Part shown: positions 1 to 11,561 of the stretch, in pieces
Layout of the letters: each line of letters begins with the position of its first letter
Position numbering within the stretch: position 1 is the stretch's first letter
Assembly (NCBI GenBank): GCA_020205615.1
Contig: CM035165.1
Span: 29,237,544 to 29,301,543, forward strand
Direction: 5' to 3'
DNA from: Panax quinquefolius
Taxonomy: Eukaryota > Streptophyta > Magnoliopsida > Apiales > Araliaceae
DNA: 64,000 nt
Program-made: the position numbers and the translations under genes
The notes under the pieces: generated by a model
Database searches by the model: none
What the model saw: the letters and a program-made list of their open reading frames with translations, nothing else
What the model was told of the DNA's origin: nothing

Positions 1-1049
1 AGGGAGTATAATACAGATCATGTGCCTAGCTAGCAAGTGGCCTGCTGTTAGTGTTTGAGAAGTAGCAGGAACACATACTCAAGTAAATCATCCATAAGCA
101 AACACGTACTCAAGTAAGTCATGTAAATTTCATGGACTATGTAACGCCCCAGAACTTCCTTTACCAATAGACATTACTCAAGAAAATTCACTCCCATTCT
201 GTTGGCTTCCTCATCAGATTTTAATAGATCACCAAATTTAGAAATGCCGACAAGAACTATTATTAAAGAAGTGGTGCAAGTCGTGCAACTTGTGGAAATT
301 GAGAATATTATTTTTCTACTTTAAGTTGTAACAAGGTATGTAGCATGCATGCAGTAATGCTATACAATAGTTGTCTTGGCTAATGCCTCTCTATTTCTTC
401 AAAACATTATCTGGGACAAAAGATATTTCATATCTCAGCTAGCATATTATTCTTAATATATCATTTTTGCATTTTCACAAATACCTTACATGCATACATT
501 GAAAATTTTCATATTTCATGAAATCAATGTATATATAAACATCCTCCATAACCAATTCACCTTATTTCTTCTGAACCCTTCATGGTTCCTCATCAATTAA
601 ATTTTCCCACAACCAATTTCAGTCACAATTCATATATTAATTAACTGGAAATTTTAAACAAAACTAATTCCTTGAATAAAAATACTTCAAAATTTTAATT
701 GAAGTTTAAATGACTTACATCTTGATTAAAGCTTAAATTAAGCTTCCTCCTTGGTGTAATCTGCTCACAATCTTCTTCAAATCAAATTTTGAATCAATAA
801 TTTCTACTATTTTTCTAACTTTGAATATGGGATTTTGTGTGCAGCAATTACACATCCGTGAACTCCTCTACTTGCTAATTGCTTTCAATTTTATGAAACT
901 TATGGCAACTAGGAGAAGGAAGGCATGAAAGAGAAGGAACGGATTGTAGGTCAGGGGGAGAATTTTTTTTTAGGACAGATAAAAGAGAGCAGGGGTAGAG
1001 AATGAATAAGGTATTGCCTTAAGAAATTTACATGAAATTAATATGAAGG
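1..1049. other. intergenic, no supported gene
   Basis: No long reading frame and no recognisable transposon end was found on either strand. The minus strand has a pyrimidine-rich leader-like stretch around 900-1020 and a GTAAGT-type donor near 718, but no convincing coding exon follows. Confidence 0.4.
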
Positions 1050-1290
1050 GTAGCCGGCGTCGAGAGTTCGAGAGTTCGAGAGTTCGAACTTCGAGACTTG
1101 AGGCTTGAGAGATCTCAGATCTGAGACTCTGAGACTGAGAGTTCGAGAAGACGAGACTGAGAGTCTGGAGTACTGATCTGAGAAGACGAGACTGAGAGTT
1201 CTGATCTGAGAAGAGACGAGACTGAGAAGTGAGAGGCTTGAGAGAGATCTGATCTGAGAGACTCAGTCTGAGAGTGTCTTCTAGTAATGA
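1050..1290. repeat. degenerate GA-rich minisatellite
   Basis: Short imperfect units built from GAGAGTTCGA, GAGACTGAGAG and GATCTGAGA are repeated for about 240 bases. The units are irregular, so this is a low-complexity array rather than a clean satellite. Confidence 0.7.
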
Positions 1291-1519
1291 ATGGGCTGAG
1301 ACGCTGAGTGCTGAGAAATTAGTAAACTACTCCCGGGTTGGGGGCGGTCCGGTGCACTATTGACCGGTACCGTCCGGTGCACCTATTTTTCTCTTTTTTT
1401 TTTTTTTTTAATCATAATTATGATAATAATAAATAAAAAATAATAGAGCAAGTTTGAACAAAAAATTATAAAAGAAAGTATATTTTTTATTGAAAAAACA
1501 CTATAAAAACAATTAACAA

Positions 1520-1827
1520 CTCCCTCCGTCCCTAATGTCCCTAATTATTTTTGTTGGTTTAGAGTTTTTTATTTGTCCCTAATTATTTGACGTTTATTCA
1601 AATCTAGGAGAATTAATGATACTTTTTCTAAAATTATCCCTCATTACTCTATCTATTTTTTTGATACTTTACTCTTTCTCTCTCCTTATCCCAATAAAAC
1701 TCTCTTTATTCCAACAAAAGATTTAAGGGTATTATAGACAATTGAGTACTATATTTAATATTTTCCAATCATTATCTTAATTCTTGTGTCCATTTTTAAA
1801 ACGTCAAATAATTAGGAATGGAGAGAG
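1520..1827. mobile_element. Stowaway-like MITE, degenerate
   Basis: The left end reads CTCCCTCCGTCCCTAAT and the right end reads ATTAGGAATGGAGAGAG, an imperfect terminal inverted repeat of the Stowaway CTCCCTCCGT class. Inside, GTCCCTAATTATTTGACGTTT is mirrored by AAACGTCAAATAATTAGG near the right end. A TA follows the right end, but the left TA is not preserved. It is about 310 bases, normal for the class, with no coding capacity. Confidence 0.75.
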
Positions 1828-1854
1828 TAGTAAATTAGTAATTAAGTAAAGTGT

Positions 1855-2015
1855 TGTTCGGTTATTCGGTTAAACCGAATAACCAAAAAGTAAAAATTGT
1901 ACAAACTAACCGAAAATCGTAAAAAAATTCGGATATAACCAAAATATTAAAAATAACCAAAATATCAAAAAAATTCGATTAAATTATTTCGGTTCGGTAA
2001 TTCGGTTATATCCGT
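1855..2015. repeat. palindrome-rich CGGTT/AACCG repeat
   Basis: Alternating TTCGGTTATTCGGTT and AACCGAATAACC words form several short inverted repeats. This kind of repeat is common between plant genes. Element boundaries could not be fixed. Confidence 0.45.
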
Positions 2016-2115
2016 TTTTTGCTCAGTCCTATTCTCTGTGAAGATTTGACGGAACATGATCTCCATTTTGGCTCTTTCAAAAAGCAATCTTGATTCCACG
2101 GTGACTGTCTCATCA

Positions 2116-2159
2116 TCTTCTTCTTCTTCTTCTTCTTCTTCTTCATCATCTTCAAAATC

Positions 2160-2206
<47 letters not shown>

Positions 2207-2270
2207 GACTGTTATTATTATTATTAATGTTATTGTTATTATTATTATTGTTATTATTATCACTATTATT
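2116..2270. repeat. CTT and TTA microsatellites
   Basis: A CTT run (about 2116-2144) is followed by a TTA run from 2161, with scattered interruptions. The isoleucine- and lysine-rich reading frames here are only translations of the repeat. Confidence 0.9.
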
Positions 2271-3159
2271 GGATAACTCACTTTTTGGTCACTGTTCTAA
2301 GGTCCGGTTTTTATTGTGGTCACCGAAATTTTTTTTATTACAATCGAATAACTGTACTCTCAAAAATTATAAAATGGTCATTTCGTTCGATTTCCGTCCA
2401 AAAATTTGATTTAAAATCTTGATCGCAAGATATCGATTCATTATTTTTTGTTGACATGGCAGTTATTTGTCGACGGCGGAGGCGCAGCTTGCCTTAAGAA
2501 AATGTTGCTAACTAGTGTCAAACTCCAAACCTCCACAAAGTATAAACCTTATATTCCAACAAAAACCAATAGACCAACTACATTTATGCTAAAATTTATG
2601 TAACACTAATATTTAAACTACCTAACATCGTTTATATGCATGTGAAGATGAGATAATAATAATTGTAATAATAATAATAATTGTAATAACTATTATTGTA
2701 ATAATAATACTAAATTTTAAATAATAATTAAAATTTTAAATAATAATAATTATTGTAATAATTAAAATAATAATAATAATTAGTTCCAATATAATTAGTT
2801 CTTTCTCATTATATAATGATCCGAAATAGTGGAGGGTTATTTGTTTTTTGAAACCAGTTGATTGTTATTTAATATCAGTTGGATAATTTTTATTACCTTT
2901 GTAAACATGTAAATTCTGAGTTACTTATGTCATTATTTTACGGTACCAAAAAAATTAAAAAATAATTGCACTTTACAAGATGCTTTTTGAAGGCTTCACA
3001 GGACTCTGTAAAAAATTAAATTCCAAGGTAAAAAAATGATTCAGACCGATCCAAAGGAACAAGGCTTTACAATTTGATGACAAAGTTCCATCCAAAATTG
3101 AATATCAAACTGGCACTTCTTGGTTCAGTTTCACTGCTCATAATTATTGTAATAATTAA

Positions 3160-3198
<39 letters not shown>

Positions 3199-3762
3199 TA
3201 GTTCCAATATAATTAGTTCTTTCTCGTTATATAATGATCCAAAATTCTCATTATATAATAATATTTAAAATTTTAATTATTATTACAATAATTATTATTA
3301 TTAAAAAATTTAATTATTTAAAATTTATTATTATTATTACAATAATAATTATTACAATTATTATTATTATTATTACAATTATTACAATTATTATTATCTC
3401 ATCTTCACATGCATATAAACAATGCTAGGTGATTTAAATATTAGTGTTACATAAATTCTAGCATGATAAGTAGTTGATTTAGAGGCTTTTGTTGGAATAT
3501 AAGATTTCTAGTTTGGGGAGGTCTAGAGTTTAACACTTATTAGCAACATTTTCTTTAAGAAATTTTTTAAGGCCAGCCTTCTGCCCTCCACGTCAGCAAA
3601 AATAACGGGTAAATATGCACAGTCAGCATTTTTGGACGGAAATCGAATGGAATGACCATTTTGTAATTTTTGAGAGTACAGTTATTCGATTGTAACAAAA
3701 AAAAATTCATTAACAACAATAAAAACCAGACCCTAGTACAGTGACCAAAAAATGGTTTATCC
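2271..3762. mobile_element. 1.5 kb foldback / MULE-like inverted-repeat element
   Basis: The left end (GGATAACTCACTTTTTGGTC) is mirrored by the right end (GACCAAAAAATGGTTTATCC). Pairing continues through each arm for about 450 bases, for example 2340-2400 with 3640-3700. The centre (about 2740-3240) holds a duplicated AT-rich stretch with two copies of AGTTCCAATATAATTAGTTC. Both flanks are TTA repeat, and ACTATTATT (left) versus CTTATTATT (right) could be a 9-bp target duplication of the Mutator type. No transposase is encoded. The family name is inferred from structure. Confidence 0.65.
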
Positions 3763-3792
3763 CTTATTATTATTAGTATTAGTATTAGTATT

Positions 3793-3860
<68 letters not shown>

Positions 3861-3935
3861 GAGTATTATTATTATTATTATTACTATTATTATTATTGTT
3901 ACTATTATTATTATTATTATTATTATTATCTTAAT
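3763..3935. repeat. TTA/TTAG microsatellite
   Basis: A long run of TTA triplets with TTAG and TGTTAC interruptions, matching the repeat on the left of the foldback element. It is probably one microsatellite split by the insertion. Confidence 0.85.
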
Positions 3936-3959
3936 TTAAGGCAACATGTTAATAATGAA

Positions 3960-4538
3960 TAAAAAGTTGTATAAAATATGCAACGAAAATAAAAATTGTT
4001 GCTTGATGAATGCCATTCCATATTAGGAAGCGAAATATAAAAGAACAAAAAACTTTCGTTGCTTACGATAAGGAGAAATCAAGGGATTATAAATTTTGCA
4101 AATCGAATTTCTAACGAATTTAGTTTCCAAATTTTGCAACTACTTATGAATTTTGTTGCAAAAAGTGAAAGCCTGATACAATCTGCGCAACGAAGGACAA
4201 GTTTCGTTGCTAAACATACACTTTTAACAACAACTTATAAAGTCGTTGCAAAAAATCGTTCTAAAAGCTCCATTTTTAGCAACAAAAAACTTCGTTGTTA
4301 CCTGATGATGGAAAATCAAGTTGCCGAAAATTTTGCAACGAATTTCTAACGAAATTTTTTCCCGCTAATGAATTAGCAACAAAATTTTGCAACTACTTAT
4401 GAATTTCGTTGCAAAAAGTGAAAGCACGATACAATCTGCAACGAAGGACAAAATTCGTTGCTAAACATATACTTTTAGCAACGACTTATAAAGTCGTTAC
4501 CCGAAAAATCGTTGCTAAAGGCCCATTTTTTTGTAGTG
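3960..4538. mobile_element. CACTA transposon terminal region (right end)
   Basis: The segment ends in TTTTTTTGTAGTG, the reverse complement of a CACTACAAAAAAA terminus typical of CACTA (En/Spm) transposons. Upstream are many copies in both orientations of GTTGCTAAA, CAACGA and TTCGTTGC words. A duplicated block of about 220 bases occurs twice (about 4120-4260 and 4385-4505; both contain TTTTGCAACTACTTATGAAT). Subterminal repeats of this kind bind the transposase in this superfamily. No matching left end and no transposase were found, so this is a truncated or deletion derivative. The 96-residue frame within it is repeat-derived. Confidence 0.65.
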
Positions 4539-5153
4539 ACATGTAATCCAAGTGTGTGAATTAAATATATTTTGCATGCTAAACATGTAACATGGATAAA
4601 ACATTTTTCATAAAATCATTTAAAAAACATTTTTCATTTAAGACATATAATAATAATGCAAATAATGTCCTAGAGCCTTTAAATGAAAAACCAATTATTA
4701 TGCAATTGACCTTACATTTGATTTTTCCTAGTAAAGAAAAATTCTTCACCCACTTAAAAATGTTCTTTATCATTATACACCTGAAATGCCATAAAACAAT
4801 TTAGCACAATAATAATTCATCATCAAAACTTAAGAATTAAATATGACTAGGTCAACACATTTGGTGTGTAGAATGAGAATGAGATATGTTATATTAATTA
4901 GGTTCATGAATCATAAAAATAACGAAAATACTAAGATACGAAGATTTTTACACAATTCTTAATAACAAATAATACATTGTATCTTTAATGGTAAATGTAT
5001 ATCAAAATTTTCTAAAAAATTTTAACTTTAGAGTTGAGTCAACTTTTGAGAATACCAAAAGCTATGACCATAAAGATAGGAAATAAAAAAAACAAATTTT
5101 TGGGCTAATGAGTCACCAAACTAATAACTTGATGTTTGTCTCGTTATATCATG

Positions 5154-5217
<64 letters not shown>

Positions 5218-5361
5218 ATGATTCTTAGCAATCATTTATTATGAACATTATTTATCAACTAGATCTCCAATCGTCCAATAGCAGATCTAATGGCTTGAGA
5301 ATAGGCCCGACCGTTAGTCCTTCTAGCGGTCAGCGCAACTCCTACTAGCGATCACGGAAAT
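4539..5361. other. intergenic with TA microsatellite
   Basis: No gene is seen. A pure TA run lies at about 5165-5213, preceded by a short TG tract. The rest is unassigned AT-rich sequence. Confidence 0.6.
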
Positions 5362-5720
5362 CAGGGACGGAGTCAGAATTTGTTCTTTGGGGGGGCCAAA
5401 AAAAATTTTAACATCATAAAATATATTTATCACTGAAAAATAAAATTTCACTATTACAAAACATATTTTTACTAAAACAAAAATAATATAGTAATATAAT
5501 TTGCTTTGACAAAGATAATAAAATATAGCAAAAAAAGTCTTTTAAAACATATCAAAACTTCGTCAAAATTAGGGGGGCCGTAGTCTTACAAAATTTTCAA
5601 AACAAACAAAATGTACAAGTGAGTTTTATAAAATTTTCAAACTTTGGGATGAATCTTACAAAAATTTCAAACCTTGGGGGGGCCGTGGCCCCCTGCAACA
5701 TCCATGTAGCTCCGTCCATG
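5362..5720. mobile_element. hAT-type MITE with 8-bp target duplication
   Basis: The left end begins CAGGGACGGAG and the right end closes with CTCCGTCCATG, a terminal inverted repeat of the hAT CAGGG class. Eight-base flanks are ACGGAAAT (5354-5361) and AGGGAAAT (5721-5728), matching at seven of eight positions, as expected for a hAT insertion. Internal GGGGGGGCC and GGGGGGGCCGTGGCCCCC runs are typical of this widespread plant repeat. At 359 bases it is non-autonomous. Overlapping frames of about 94 residues on both strands are not genes. Confidence 0.8.
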
Positions 5721-5728
5721 AGGGAAAT

Positions 5729-6804
5729 GACTAAATTGTCATCAACTTTATTTGAATTTTCAAAATGGCGTCGTTTTTCCTGGCCGCTAGTAGGACATTT
5801 GACAGTCGACTTAAAAATCAAATTTAATCTGGTTGATGCTATCGTGTGTTTAAGATGTTTGTTTATCATTGATATCACTCAACTTTTTTTTTTTTGCAAA
5901 TAGTTTTAATTTATGTTGGTTGAGGCAATATATGGAGTCTGTTTTAGGCCTTTCATTTCATTTGATTATTAGAATAATTTATGTCTCGACCATAGTAATT
6001 AAGATGTAATATTTAATGGTCTATTTGTAAGTAATTTCAATCAATTGATATATGTTTATTGATAAATTTCGTTGTTTACTTTAAAATAACAATTAAATAC
6101 ATAAGTCTGGAATTTGGGTGTAGTATGAAATATTATCACCGAGTTCAAGTGTTAGAGATGACTTGTGCTCCGCTTATTAGCTAATTTAAACGCAATCATG
6201 CTCTTGCTTATTTGTAATTCTATTTTGATGTAAGAGAAGTATTACCGCGGTTAAGGGCGTAAACGAATTGAGTCGAATCGAGTATTGAATTCTTTCGTAG
6301 CTTAGTTCATAAAATTTATCGAAAGATAAAATAAGGTTTGATTGAAATTTCATTTAGTTATCGAATCGAAAGACGATTTTGAATCGAATTTTAGTAGTTT
6401 AAACTTTTCGAACGAATATGATCCAAGTATCAATAGAAAATTAAAATTTGAGGAGGTTCGAGTAATTTATTGAATTTTAAAATTTGTTCGTATTTGACTC
6501 ATTTATATTTCATTTTGAAATTTCAATCGAACTTTTAATGAAATGAAAGATTTAATCGTCAATCGGTTTCAACTGTTTGTTTCTTACAAACTTTACTCAT
6601 GGTCTATTCTAGTCTGGCATCCACTACCATTTTGAGTTTAATTCAGAAATTAGTTAAGAGATTTCATATAGTACAAGGTACCAAGGATCAGATGATTGAA
6701 GATGTCAAATTTTTAATTAACCAAACTATATTAATTTCAGGGAGTTATATACAGATAATTGCATAATTGTCCCACCTTCTATTTTCTATTTATCTTCCTT
6801 ACAG
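5729..6804. other. unassigned; AATCGA/TCGATT dispersed repeat
   Basis: No coding exon is seen. From about 6245 to 6560 the sequence is full of GAATCGA, TTCGAAT and related words after a GGGCGTAAACGAA start, like a common plant intergenic repeat whose ends I cannot define. The final 24 bases are a pyrimidine-rich tract ending in ACAG, the acceptor of the following pseudo-exon. Confidence 0.5.
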
Positions 6805-7193
6805 AACTTGTATATCTATAATTGTCGTCTGCGTGATAAGGACATTCCAGAATTCAGTTTATCCTCATTGGAAGAACTGTATTTACAGGGAAACAATTTC
6901 GGTGAACTTCCTTCCAGCCTTAGTCAACTATCCAATCTAGGATTACTCTACTTGAGTAACTGCAGGTTTCTAACAATAATCAAGAAACTTCCTCTTAAGC
7001 TAACGATGTTAGATGCAAGACCGTACATCATTGGGAGTGGTGAGAAATTTATCAAAGTTGAGATGCTTGATGAGATTAAATCTTTCAAATTGTGTTAAAT
7101 TGGTTGGAGTGTATGACTTGAAGAAACTCAATAAATTGCAAGATGTTTACATGACAGGTTGTATTTATGTGAAAATTAAAAACAAATTCTTTT
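6805..7193 (+). pseudogene. LRR exon fragment of a TIR-NB-LRR type resistance gene
   Basis: Translation gives successive leucine-rich repeats with plant resistance-protein spacing: SSLEELYLQGNNFGELPSSL, then a repeat centred on LGLLYLSNCRFL, then KLPLKLTMLDA. After a frame change near 7010 it continues with LSNCVKLVGVYDLKKLNKL and YMTGC. The NNF-LP-S-L and LSNC-KLV patterns are those of the C-terminal LRR domain of TIR-NB-LRR (TMV N-like) proteins, which sense pathogen effectors. A pyrimidine tract and ACAG at 6801-6804 form a plausible acceptor for this exon. No TIR, NB-ARC or further LRR sequence lies nearby, and the frameshift splits the exon, so it is a relic. Downstream the sequence turns into CT-rich DNA. 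The class assignment rests on motif style only. Confidence 0.7.
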
Positions 7194-7289
7194 AGGTTGT
7201 TATCTCTCTCCCAGCCTCTCTCTTTTATCTCTATCTCTCTTTGTATCTTACTCACTCATATCCTAATTTCTATGTTATAGTCATTTGTT

Positions 7290-7835
7290 ATGACTACGAT
7301 CGTTTAGTCATTCATGAGTCTACGATCGTTAAGTCATGACTCTGCGATCGTTTAATCATGACTCTATGATCGTTAAGTCACAACTACAATTGGTTAATCA
7401 TGACTCTACGATCTAAGTCATTACTCTACGATTGTAAAGTAATGATTCTATGATCGTTAACTTATTACTCTACGATTGTTTAGTAATGTCTCTACAATCG
7501 TTTAGTCATGACTACGATCATTAAGTCATAACTCTACGGTCGTAGAGTAATCCAGCTGAAGTTTAAACCAAGTCCAAAATTATGTAAATTGTTATACAAC
7601 ACAAACTTTACTTAAAAATATTTTGTAAGCTTCGAGCACTTCAACCTTCACTCAACGATTATAAAGTTTTCTTCAAGCACTTCACTTTACAATAGTAGAA
7701 TGACTTCAGACTTCACTCAACGATCGCAAATTTCTCTTCAAGCACTTCACTCTACGATCGTAGAGTGACTTCAGTCATCACTCAACGATTGTAAAGTACT
7801 CTTGTTCGCACTATCGTAGAGTGACTTCAGCCTAA
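7290..7835. repeat. minisatellite of CTACGATCGTTTAGTCATGA units
   Basis: From 7290 to 7560 a unit of about 24 bases (CTACGATCGTTTAGTCATGA type) is repeated around ten times with substitutions. From 7640 to 7835 a second, longer unit of about 70 bases repeats three times, containing TTCACTCAACGAT and CACTCTACGATCGTAGAGTG. The latter is part of a perfect 22-base palindrome at 7747-7768. No coding capacity. Confidence 0.8.
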
Positions 7836-8838
7836 CACATCAGTGTTGGTGTTTTGTGCTTTATGTCACTGCAAAGTACAACAGTGCATACTTTTGCCTT
7901 TGCATCATGCCTTGCATTTCTTTCATTAATTAGTTGATTTGCAAAAATTCAATTTCTTCCCCTAGATTGGAATATAGATGGCCTCATAGCTGACATAGAT
8001 GTTGTTGAAGCTTGAGTATTTCCTTGACTTTGAGTATTCATCGTGGCTGGAGTACTTTTTTGGAGATGGCCTCAAAGTGCTGCAGTGCATATTAAAAGAT
8101 GCAATAGTGCAAACTATACATAATTAACTCCAAAAAATTGCACAAATTCCATGTATTCTGACTTGCACAAATTCCCTAAGAACCTGGTTTTGATAGTCGA
8201 TTGACCGTTACTCCTACTTGCGGCCAGGTAAAACAACAGCGTGCTAACGAAAATAATAATATTACCAGCCTGCTATTTTAATTAATTTAAATATTTGAAT
8301 TGTAATTTTATATAGTTTTATTTAATTTTTACTGAGCAACAGAATAAATCATGAATTTCACACTGGTAGTTGCATCGAGGGCAACCAATTCAGCCACTGA
8401 TTCCCCTCAAAGATTTTCTTGCACTGGCTTTATAGAAAGAAAATGACGGGTGAGTTCTAAATAGCACTCCATCTCTTTCACAAAAATACTCCTCTTTTTA
8501 GACATCCTTAATATTTACAAATGAAACATGAAAGATTCAACTATCCACAACATTTTTGTGTCAATTTTGCACTCGCAGGGTTGAAATATTTTAAAGCTTT
8601 GTACCATATGACTAATGCAGTTTAAATGACTAATTCAAGTGGCTAAATTAATAAATACACCAATATCATTCCCATAGAAGCCCTAAAAGCTCAACAACAA
8701 TTTAAAGAAAATACTTGCTTAAATACTTGCATTACATGAGACAAGGAGTAAAAGTGTAATTGACAAAAGTAAAATCTGGTCACAATATGCCGGATTTTTA
8801 CTAGTGACTAGCTCGGTTGATAACATTATAAAGAAAAT
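7836..8838. other. region downstream of LSM7, no gene seen
   Basis: This holds the 3' untranslated region and terminator of LSM7, which reads leftwards from 8838. I could not place a polyadenylation site with confidence. No other coding exon or transposon end is recognised. Confidence 0.5.
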
Positions 8839-11522
8839 CTACGCTCCATCAGGCTGAACAAATGGATTTGCTATCTCGTCCGTTCCATCGGTAGGAGAAA
8901 CAAGCATCACAGCTGTTCCTCTACAAACCTGCAGCAGAAAAAAGCAGCAACCCATTCTTTCTTAAACAAGTGAGCAAATTTTTTTAAAGATATTTACAAA
9001 TAGAAGGAAAAAGCAAACAGAAACCCTTGCTATCTTTCAAATGTATGACATCATATATGTGTCACGCTTTTACATGCATTTACATGACCACCAATCCACC
9101 ATACAAGTGGTAAATGGTATGAAAACAAGAAGGAATGATGAAGGATGATATGAATCATGTTCTCTTTCTCATAATTGAGGCTATTTTGAAAATACCTGTG
9201 AAATTTCCATCAGATTTAACAAACTACAAAAAAAGTAAAGAGGTTACACAGGCTTGTGCTCTACAGTAATTTGAAAATCCAGCAAGATGTGTATATAATC
9301 TCAGTCCCTAAAAGAATGACTAATGGTACAAAAAAAATTTACCCCCAAAAGGATGAGATAACATGTCATTTAGTGGGGTCCATTAGTATAAAAAAAATAG
9401 AAGTACTCATCACTTTTTATAATCTTGTGGGGCCACTAAGGATAAATTTGATACTTTTCTCTCTTTTTACTTTTCTTAATATGTGTGCAAATTGTACTTT
9501 GCTCATCCTTTTAAGGACGGATTGAGTATATTTATAACAACTATCTGCGCTTGAAACATAAGAGACAATTATAAGCTACCAAAAAGTTCAGTTCAGTGAC
9601 TTGTAAATGTGATGTTTGTATAGATAGAGTAAGAAAGCATACGATCAAGCCCAGGCGCCTGGTTTGGTCTGTCGTCTTCAGTGGATCATCTGCATCTGAA
9701 GTACATGAATAGAATAATAAATTAGATTGGTTGTATTATGTACCGTTAATCATTTTATCAACATGGAGTCCTACAACTACAAGTAATCTAGTACAAATGC
9801 AAAAATGCGACTTTTTCTACGTAACTGTATTACTCCTTACATTCTCTGCCATAACTAGGTAATTCATTTTATTATTTACTTCTAGTTTTATAGATACTTC
9901 GGTAGTCCAGAAAACTATGTATGAACGAGTCCCCATTCATAGCAAATGGTTGTTATAGATACTATTGTTATAGATACTATTCCAGCAATCAGAAACCTAA
10001 TCGTTTATCTCGATAATGAATGACCGAGATTTGACTCATTTTCTCCCCTGCCGCTTGTTGCGGCAGCAATAGAGCTTGTTGCGGCACAGCTAAAGACCAA
10101 CATGCCCCAACAAGCTGTTGCGGCACTATACAGTTCAATTAAAATGCTGCAACAAGCTGTTGCAGCAACAAAAGAGCTCTTTGAGATTAGTTCATTTATT
10201 AGTTACTGACTTAATTAATTTTGTTTTTCCTCTCTTTTTATTATAAAGCCCACGCTTTATTATATTAAGATTATTCATTAATTACTAATAACCCATATAA
10301 TTTTGACCCAACATAATAAACAGTCCAATTAAAATGTTTTAAAATAATAACAAATTTAAATATTATTATTATTATTATTTATTGGGTATTACATCTAATT
10401 AAAATTACAAGCAAAAATCCAAACGAAAAAATAACACGCGTGTATCATACATTCAACAATAATGTTGAAGAAAGTGTAACACATAAAGCAAATGACACCC
10501 AGTAATTTTCGTTCACTCTTGGATTTTTGCTTGTACTTTTAATTAAATGTAATACCCAGTAAATAATAATAATATTTAAATCTATTAGTATTTAAAATCA
10601 TTTTAATCAGACTGTGTTGGAGTGTGATTATTTGGATCTAGCCAAGGTGTAACCTAATTTATTTAATGGGCTAGATTTGGTGTTGACCCATAATATATAT
10701 TTATTTTGACAGTGGGAGAGTCCTTATTAAAGTAAGATTGTATTTCCTTATTTTGTGGGATAAAAAGGTTTAATTTGGGAAGGAATCTATCCGTCATTAA
10801 TTGCAAATATAAGATGATTCGGAAAAGGACTACTATTCCTAATTGGATTCAACAGTTATAAGTGATTCTGAAAAGGACTCCTACTCCTAATTGGATTCAG
10901 CAGTTATAAGGTGATTCTGAAAAGGACTCCTACTCCTATCTATAAATACAACAACAAGCAAGGGATTGAGGAGGAGACAAGACTCAATAGCATACGACAC
11001 AAATAAACATTTGGTACTCTCCAAATTATTATAGTGGATTTCTCTCTCTCCGTGATTTTTTTTCAATTAGGTTTTCACGTAAATTTTTGTGTTCATATTT
11101 TATATCTCTTTGTTTATATTTATGTGAGTGTATTTCGTGAGTTTGACTTCACAACAATACAATCAACTTGTTAGTGCGATTTTGGCCTACTTTTTTTGGT
11201 GATTTCGTCAGGCGTACAAAATTTGGCGTTAACAGACTGTATATTATGTTGGGTCAAAATTATATGGGTTATTAGTAATTAATGAATAATCTTAATATAA
11301 TAAAGTGTGGGCATTATAAAAAAACAGAGAGGAAAAACAAAATTAATGAAGTCATTAACTAATAAATGAACTAATCTCAAAGAGCTCTTTTGTTGCCGTA
11401 ACAGCTTGTTGCGGGGGAGAAAATGAGTCCAATCTCGACCATTCATTATCGAAAACAACGGCTAGAATCATGGTTACTGGAATAGTGTTCATAACAATCG
11501 GTTATTATAGATGGGGACTCGT

Positions 11523-11561
<39 letters not shown>

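Noticed and set aside
1..1020. Possible minus-strand gene with a leader near 900-1020 and a terminal exon near 180-250 (VGISKFGDLLKSDEEANRMG)
   Set aside because: Only a short open piece, no domain recognised, no consistent exon chain; could be chance.
2006..3428. Isoleucine- and lysine-rich reading frames of 60-91 residues
   Set aside because: They are translations of TTA, TAA and CTT microsatellites and of foldback arms.
4059..4349. 96-residue plus-strand frame
   Set aside because: Built from CACTA subterminal repeats; no conserved motif, and the same DNA repeats just downstream.
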